Positions 6,518 to 10,504 of a stretch of DNA of 10,504 nt are shown here, one piece after another (the stretch's first letter is position 1; each line of letters opens with the position of its first letter). Below the pieces are notes generated by a model that was not told the DNA's origin, ran no database searches, and worked only from the letters and a program-made list of their open reading frames with translations. The stretch is from an uncultured Ruminococcus sp. (GTDB taxonomy: Bacteria > Bacillota > Clostridia > Oscillospirales > Acutalibacteraceae), in contig CACXDV010000289.1 in NCBI GenBank assembly GCA_902766585.1, forward strand, positions 1 through 10,504. The letters are read 5' to 3'. Both the position numbers and the translations under genes were made by a program.

Positions 6518-7819
6518 ATGACATATACACAGGCAGTAGAAAAAATCAATTCTTTACTTGTTTTCGGAAGCCGTCCGGGACTTGAAAGAATAAGAGAAAT
6601 GGTTGACCGCATGGGTGCGCCTGATCGTTCATTAAAATTTGTACACATAGCAGGAACAAACGGAAAAGGCAGTACCTGCGCTATGATAGCCTCGGCACTT
6701 AAGGAGGCAGGCTATAAGACAGGCTTGTTTATTTCTCCTTATGTTCTTGAATTTCGTGAGCGTTTCAGCATCAATGGTGAAATGATCCCTGAAAGTGAGC
6801 TTTCTGAAATAGTTGAGGAGCTTTTTCCTCTTGTTGAGGAAATGAAATCCGAGGATAAGGTCATTACTGAATTTGAATTTGTCCTTGCTATAGCGCTCAG
6901 GTGGTTTGAAAGGGAAAAATGTGATATCGTTGTACTTGAAACAGGTCTCGGAGGCAGATTCGATGCCACAAATATAATTGATACTCCCCTTGCTTCTGTC
7001 ATCACTTCTATTTCTCTTGACCATACTGCTATACTTGGCGATACGGTAGAAAAAATTGCATTTGAAAAGGCAGGAATAATTAAGCCGGACGGAACAACTG
7101 TATTATATGCCGACCAGCCTTCCGGCGCCTTGAAGGTACTGTCTGATATTGCTGAGGAAAGACGTAATAAGATTTTCATTGCTGATGCAAGTAAAGCAGA
7201 AATAAAGAAATATGATATATCCGGAACGGTATTTGAATTTGAAACTGCTGAAAAAAAATGGGAGATTTCGATAAGTCTCTGCGGTGAGCATCAGGTAAAA
7301 AACTGTGTAACAGCGCTTTATACACTCATTGCTTTAAGAGATAAAGGAATAAATATTCCCGATAATGCAGTAACAGAGGGCTTTAAAAAGGTGTCATTTC
7401 CTGCGAGAATGGAGATTTTTTCAAAGGAACCTCTTATTCTGCTCGACGGCGCGCATAATCCCGGAGGCGCAAAGGCTCTTTCCGAAGCACTGAAAAAATA
7501 CATTCCGTCTAAAAAGAAAATCGGAATAGTTGGTATGCTTGCCGACAAGGATATCAAGACCGCATTGGGCGAACTTTTACCGCTTTTTGATACTATATAC
7601 ACCGTCGCTCCACCGAATCCGAGAAGAATGACAGCGGAAGACCTTTGCAGTCTGATAAAGCCCATATGCAAAAATGTATCGGCTTGTAAAAGCGCGGAGG
7701 AAGCATTTGAGCTTGCTCTTTCCTCAACAAAACCGGAAGATGCTCTTGTAGTATTCGGTTCTCTTTACCTTGCTTCGGAAATGAGACCGATCATCATTGA
7801 AAAACTGAACGCAAAATAA
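6518..7819 (+). CDS. folC: Folylpolyglutamate / dihydrofolate synthase
   Basis: A 433-residue Mur-ligase-fold enzyme. FolC adds glutamate to folates using ATP, and in many bacteria also makes dihydrofolate from dihydropteroate; the sequence alone does not separate these activities. Visible features: GSRPGLERIREMVDRMG (17-33), the ATP P-loop AGTNGKGST (45-53), SPYVLEFRERF (73-83), LETGLGGRFDATN (140-152), SLDHTAILGDT (166-176), KAGIIKP (184-190) with the expected carbamylated-type Lys region, GEHQVKN (256-262), and DGAHNPGGA (310-318) opening the C-terminal Rossmann-like domain. Length is normal. The ATG at 6518 is chosen because AGGAG (6504-6508) precedes it and residues MTYTQAVEKI match the usual FolC start; an open frame back to a TTG at 6416 would add 34 unlikely residues across the promoter. 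It is a single-gene unit, divergent from the decarboxylase-like gene. Confidence 0.95.
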   Translation: MTYTQAVEKINSLLVFGSRPGLERIREMVDRMGAPDRSLKFVHIAGTNGKGSTCAMIASALKEAGYKTGLFISPYVLEFRERFSINGEMIPESELSEIVEELFPLVEEMKSEDKVITEFEFVLAIALRWFEREKCDIVVLETGLGGRFDATNIIDTPLASVITSISLDHTAILGDTVEKIAFEKAGIIKPDGTTVLYADQPSGALKVLSDIAEERRNKIFIADASKAEIKKYDISGTVFEFETAEKKWEISISLCGEHQVKNCVTALYTLIALRDKGINIPDNAVTEGFKKVSFPARMEIFSKEPLILLDGAHNPGGAKALSEALKKYIPSKKKIGIVGMLADKDIKTALGELLPLFDTIYTVAPPNPRRMTAEDLCSLIKPICKNVSACKSAEEAFELALSSTKPEDALVVFGSLYLASEMRPIIIEKLNAK

Positions 7820-7828
7820 GAATTTGCC

Positions 7829-7862
7829 GAAAAAAATAAAATCCTGTTGTAAAAACAGGATT
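7829..7862. terminator. Hairpin after folC, with its U-tract on the minus strand
   Basis: A perfect nine-pair stem, AATCCTGTT (7840-7848) with AACAGGATT (7854-7862), loop of five. On the plus strand it lies 20 bases after the folC stop but only two T residues follow within the stem end. On the minus strand the hairpin is followed by TTTATTTTTTT (7839-7829), a good terminator tail. It may end folC transcripts weakly, or stop antisense transcription entering folC. Confidence 0.6.
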
Positions 7863-7876
7863 CAATGTGCTACAAT
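7847..7876 (+). promoter_or_regulatory. Probable promoter of the VanY-type lipoprotein gene
   Basis: TTGTAA (7847-7852), an 18-base spacer, and an extended -10 of TGC followed by TACAAT (7871-7876). The start would be near 7883 with a leader of about 88 bases. The -35 box lies inside the hairpin at 7840-7862. A second -10-like TATTAT (7933-7938) lacks a -35. Confidence 0.5.
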
Positions 7877-7880
7877 ATAG

Positions 7881-7908
7881 TCGGATCGGGAACTGAAAAC
7901 TGATCCGG
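7881..7908 (+). promoter_or_regulatory. Stem-loop at the 5' end of the VanY-type gene leader
   Basis: CGGATC (7882-7887) pairs with GATCCG (7902-7907), extended inside by G-T and G-C pairs, with a loop of about 10 bases. If transcription starts near 7883 the stem would form at or just inside the transcript's 5' end. It could be a stabilising structure or an inverted-repeat operator; it matches no riboswitch I know, and the remaining leader (7909-7970) shows only the AAAGGG ribosome site. Confidence 0.3.
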
Positions 7909-7970
7909 CATAAACACGAAGAATTTTATATCTATTATACATAGCAGTAAATAAAAAGAAAGGGATATAC

Positions 7971-9197
7971 ATGAAAACAGGAAAAGTTATTTGTCTGTTA
8001 TTATGTCTTGTTTTTTCTCTTTGCATCGGAGGATGCAGTTCGCCTAAACAGGAAATGAGATCTCCTGAAAAAGAGTTTTCCGAAAGCAAGGAAACAGTTG
8101 TTGAAGTAAAAGAACAAAGTATCGAGGAAAGCTCTGAACCTGAAAAGGAGCCTGTTGATCTGAGTCTTTGTACTGTGACGGTCAAGGATAAGATATATCA
8201 GGAAAAATTTACAGAGCCTTATGTCAGAGTAGAATATAATGGTCTGGTACTCGTTAAGGATAAGGATTACTCACTTCGCTACGAAAGCAGAGAAGATAAA
8301 AAGTCAGGTCATTATAAATGTACTCTTGAAATGACAGGCGATTATACCGGTACAAAAGAACTTGAATACAATGTCCGTCCGGTAGGCGCGACCGTTTCAC
8401 AGCTTGACAGCAAGGTTCATTCAATAACCCTGCAGTGGAATGACAGAAGCGAGATCTGTGACGGTTATGAGATCGAATACAGAAATACAAGTGAAAATGA
8501 CGCATACAAGACTATTAAAATAGAAGATCGTACCACTACTGAATACAAAATGGAAGATCTGAATGAAAACAGCAGCTTTAATGTCAGAATAAGAACCTAC
8601 AAGCAGACAGATGACGGTTCTGTTCTTTATTCTCCTTGGTCAAAGACCTGTAATGCACAAACGAAAAAGGTAGAAAATATAAACGGCGTCACCTATATTG
8701 ACGGGGTTCTTGTTGTAAACAAAACCTACAGTCTTCCCTCTGATTACGGAAACGGCATGGATAACGAAGCAATGGAAGCATATTACAAAATGTATTATGA
8801 TGCTGCTTCGGAGGGACTCTATCTGAATATCATCTCAGGCTACAGAAGCTATTGGGTACAGGATTCCGCATACAACAGCTTTGTATATGACCGAGGTGTT
8901 GAAGCAGCTGACAGAGTATCAGCCCGCCCCGGTCATTCAGAACATCAGACCGGTCTTGCAATGGATATCAACAGTACATGGTTCACCTTTGCGGATACTG
9001 CCGAAGGAATATGGCTGAAAAATAATTGCGCCAATTACGGCTTTATCATCAGATATCCCGAGGGCAAGGAGGAAATTACGGGCTATGCCTATGAATCATG
9101 GCATATAAGATATGTCGGAACAGAGCTTGCTCAAAAGCTTACCTCAGAGGGTATCACACTTGAGGAATACTTCGGAATAACTTCATATTATTCATAA
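7971..9197 (+). CDS. VanY-type (M15B) D-Ala-D-Ala carboxypeptidase lipoprotein
   Basis: A 408-residue surface lipoprotein that should trim the terminal D-Ala from peptidoglycan stem peptides. Residues 1-21 are a lipoprotein signal ending IGGC, with C22 as the lipidated residue. A Glu/Ser/Lys-rich linker runs to about 56. Residues 58-136 resemble the clostridial Ig-like surface module (DYSLRYESRE, then GDYTGTKE). Residues 137-232 look like fibronectin type III (ITLQWN, GYEIEYR, FNVRIRTY). The VanY domain fills about 245-405: SGYRSY (289-294), SEHQTGLAMDIN (323-334) with zinc ligands H325 and D332, and ESWHIRYVG (375-383) with catalytic E375 and zinc ligand H378. All catalytic residues are present. 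GAAAGGG at 7958-7964 precedes the ATG by six bases. The gene ends with two stop codons in tandem. No vanHAX, vanRS or other glycopeptide-resistance gene is near, so this is more likely ordinary wall maintenance than resistance. Confidence 0.92.
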   Translation: MKTGKVICLLLCLVFSLCIGGCSSPKQEMRSPEKEFSESKETVVEVKEQSIEESSEPEKEPVDLSLCTVTVKDKIYQEKFTEPYVRVEYNGLVLVKDKDYSLRYESREDKKSGHYKCTLEMTGDYTGTKELEYNVRPVGATVSQLDSKVHSITLQWNDRSEICDGYEIEYRNTSENDAYKTIKIEDRTTTEYKMEDLNENSSFNVRIRTYKQTDDGSVLYSPWSKTCNAQTKKVENINGVTYIDGVLVVNKTYSLPSDYGNGMDNEAMEAYYKMYYDAASEGLYLNIISGYRSYWVQDSAYNSFVYDRGVEAADRVSARPGHSEHQTGLAMDINSTWFTFADTAEGIWLKNNCANYGFIIRYPEGKEEITGYAYESWHIRYVGTELAQKLTSEGITLEEYFGITSYYS

Positions 9198-9228
9198 TAA
9201 AAAAGCTTAAACACAAATCTTGATTTTC

Positions 9229-10173
9229 TTACAGATATTTCCTGCAAACCGCCTCTATTATTTCCCTCGCCTGATATACGTCAACATTTGGCAGAAAACA
9301 GGCGGCAGCATGGAAATGTCCCCCGCCTCCAAGCTCTTTACATATCTCATTTGCCGATATATTTCCTTTTGTTCTCATGGAGCAGCGTATCAGAGACCTG
9401 TCAGGCAGTTCTCTTATAGTCACTCCTATCTCTACCCCGTCGATCTCATCTACAATGGAATTTATGCCCTCAAGCTCAGAATCAAGAATATTTGCATCAT
9501 CAAGATCCTGTAAGGTTATTATTCCCGTAAGCATACGATTATTGCAGGTAAAATGAAAGCTGTTTTTTAAAGTGTTTTCTATTTTTACCCTCTCCGGAGT
9601 TTTCAGGAACATATGCTTTCTTCCTATTTCGCATATATCTGCTCCATATCCGGCAAGCTCGGCAGCTGTTTCAAATGACTGCTTTGAGACATCATATGTC
9701 CTGAAGCTCATTGTATCTGTCACAAGAGCAAGATACATCAGATTTGCCATTTCCTTAGTTATTTCAGTACCCATAGCCTTTATGAGCTTAAGTATTATCT
9801 CACTGCAGGCACCGCAATCGATTTCTACATACTTATATTCCGCTTTTACTGAATTGCCGTTATGGTGATCTATACAGAAGGTGAAGCTTTCGTTCTGGTA
9901 TATACCAAGTCTGTCAGGCGCTGCTGAATCAACGGCTATATTTATCGGGTGTTCCACTTTATCATTTTTGAAACAATTTACAAGATACTTATAGGAATTG
10001 GTGACAGGATACTCTCCTGTCACTTCGCACTTTTTGCCTAAAGACTGTAATGCAAGCGCCAGTGCATAAGCTGAACCTATACAGTCACCGTCAGGTCTTA
10101 CATGATATATTATTCTGTATCCGTCATATTTTTTCAGAAGCTCTGAAAGCTCCTGTATCGTAACATTTTTCAT
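9229..10173 (-). CDS. nrnA: DHH-family phosphoesterase, NrnA-type oligoribonuclease/pAp phosphatase
   Basis: A 314-residue protein with DHH and DHHA1 domains, the usual size for NrnA. NrnA degrades very short RNAs (nanoRNAs) and hydrolyses 3'-phosphoadenosine 5'-phosphate, using Mn2+ in the cytoplasm. Visible metal and catalytic motifs: HVRPDGDCIGS (24-34; H24, D28, D30), AVDSAAPDRLG (80-90; D82), IDHHNGN (101-107), LVTDTMSFR (150-158; D153), and the DHHA1 glycine loop GGGGHFH (282-288). All DHH motifs are intact. Sequence alone does not separate nanoRNase from other cyclic-dinucleotide or pAp activity in this family, so the symbol is provisional. The ATG has AGGAAA-type sites just upstream. 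It follows the short-chain dehydrogenase gene by 22 bases and is probably co-transcribed. It is convergent with the VanY-type gene across 31 bases in which I see no terminator. Confidence 0.88.
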   Translation of the reverse strand: MKNVTIQELSELLKKYDGYRIIYHVRPDGDCIGSAYALALALQSLGKKCEVTGEYPVTNSYKYLVNCFKNDKVEHPINIAVDSAAPDRLGIYQNESFTFCIDHHNGNSVKAEYKYVEIDCGACSEIILKLIKAMGTEITKEMANLMYLALVTDTMSFRTYDVSKQSFETAAELAGYGADICEIGRKHMFLKTPERVKIENTLKNSFHFTCNNRMLTGIITLQDLDDANILDSELEGINSIVDEIDGVEIGVTIRELPDRSLIRCSMRTKGNISANEICKELGGGGHFHAAACFLPNVDVYQAREIIEAVCRKYL

Positions 10174-10195
10174 TTTGATTTCCTTTCCTTAATAA

Positions 10196-10504
10196 TTATT
10201 TTTCATTCTCCGTCGAAACCGTATTCTCGGCGGGAGATTTTATCTTTCTGTTATGGATAGAATATAAAACAGACGCTGAAAAAGAAGCCGGCAGAATTTT
10301 TGATAATACATGAGCTGCCTTCATTTCAGCCTTTGGGATAATATAAAACTTCCGGAAATGTCTGAAAGTGTAGTCCGCTATATATTCGCTTGTCGATGCA
10401 AAGCCTTCAAAGTGAAAATCAACATTAGCCGATTTTCCGAAATTTGTTGAAACCGGTCCCGGACACAAAACACTTACCGTAACTGCCGAGCCTTCTCTTC
10501 TGAG
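10196..10504 (-). CDS. Short-chain dehydrogenase/reductase, C-terminal part (cut by window edge)
   Basis: The frame is open to the window edge, so only the last 102 residues are seen. It reads from LRREGSAVTVSVLCPGPVSTNF, the segment that follows the catalytic Tyr-x-x-x-Lys helix in classical SDR enzymes; the conserved PG that closes the cofactor site is at visible residues 15-16. The tail, with HFRKFYIIPKAEMKAAHVLSKILP, resembles the DltE-like group of NAD(P)-dependent oxidoreductases, which have a short basic helix here. The Rossmann glycine motif and the catalytic residues lie beyond the window, so activity and substrate cannot be judged. It is the upstream gene of a probable operon with the DHH phosphoesterase (22-base gap). 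A frame start at the TTG codon ending at 10468 is only an internal leucine. Confidence 0.82.
   Translation of the reverse strand, partial: LRREGSAVTVSVLCPGPVSTNFGKSANVDFHFEGFASTSEYIADYTFRHFRKFYIIPKAEMKAAHVLSKILPASFSASVLYSIHNRKIKSPAENTVSTENEK

Noticed and set aside
7862..8185. Minus-strand frame of 107 codons across the VanY-type promoter and signal peptide
   Set aside because: No ribosome site or recognisable domain, and it overlaps a well-supported lipoprotein gene.
7971..9197. VanY as part of a vancomycin-resistance cluster
   Set aside because: No vanH, vanA/B ligase, vanX or two-component regulator is nearby; neighbours are folC and nrnA.
1..10504. CRISPR array, defence system, phage or transposon
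   Set aside because: The only repeats are in-frame coding repeats within one gene; no spacer pattern, terminal inverted repeats, transposase or integrase is seen.

Overview
This window looks like a chromosomal segment from a low-to-moderate GC clostridial Firmicute, probably a Ruminococcus-type member of the Oscillospiraceae. The basis is gene content and style: strong AGGAGG-type ribosome binding sites, TTGACA/TATAAT promoters, a PdaA-type spore-cortex deacetylase, a zinc-ribbon membrane protein with a Ser/Glu/Pro linker, and a VanY-type lipoprotein with clostridial-style surface domains. The species assignment is inference; no rRNA or other taxonomic marker is present. I see no tRNA, rRNA, CRISPR array, insertion sequence or phage gene. 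The window is mostly ordinary core and cell-envelope genes.

Layout. (1) 117-1423, plus strand: an AIM24/TIGR00266-family protein followed 35 bases later by a small membrane-anchored protein of unknown function, closed by a clear intrinsic terminator at 1433-1466. (2) 1526-2320, plus: pdaA, the delta-lactam-forming peptidoglycan deacetylase. (3) 2441-5002, plus: a large protein with six cytoplasmic zinc ribbons, one membrane span and a long external part, driven by a near-consensus promoter; its ribbon region contains a 192-bp near-perfect tandem repeat. (4) 5048-6358, minus: a short Orn/Lys/Arg decarboxylase-like PLP enzyme, convergent with the zinc-ribbon gene across a shared hairpin terminator and driven by a perfect consensus promoter. 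(5) 6518-7819, plus: folC, divergent from the decarboxylase gene. (6) 7971-9197, plus: a VanY-type (M15B) D-Ala-D-Ala carboxypeptidase lipoprotein with Ig-like and FnIII-like spacer domains. (7) 9229-10504, minus: a DHH phosphoesterase of the NrnA type, preceded in the same operon by the C-terminal part of a short-chain dehydrogenase that runs off the window edge.

How the genes work together. Several products act at or beyond the membrane: the 830-1423 protein, PdaA, the zinc-ribbon protein and the VanY lipoprotein. Two of them (PdaA and VanY-type) act on peptidoglycan. They are in separate transcription units, so a shared pathway is not shown. folC (folate), the PLP decarboxylase and nrnA (short RNA/pAp turnover) are housekeeping metabolism. 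I found no convincing multi-gene novel system. The points most worth a second look are the zinc-ribbon protein with its recently amplified repeat, the promoter/hairpin overlap between folC and the VanY gene, and the small orphan membrane protein. Two start-codon decisions matter for re-annotation: TTG-initiated extensions at 42 and 6416 (and a short one at 2420) were rejected in favour of ATG starts with good ribosome binding sites.
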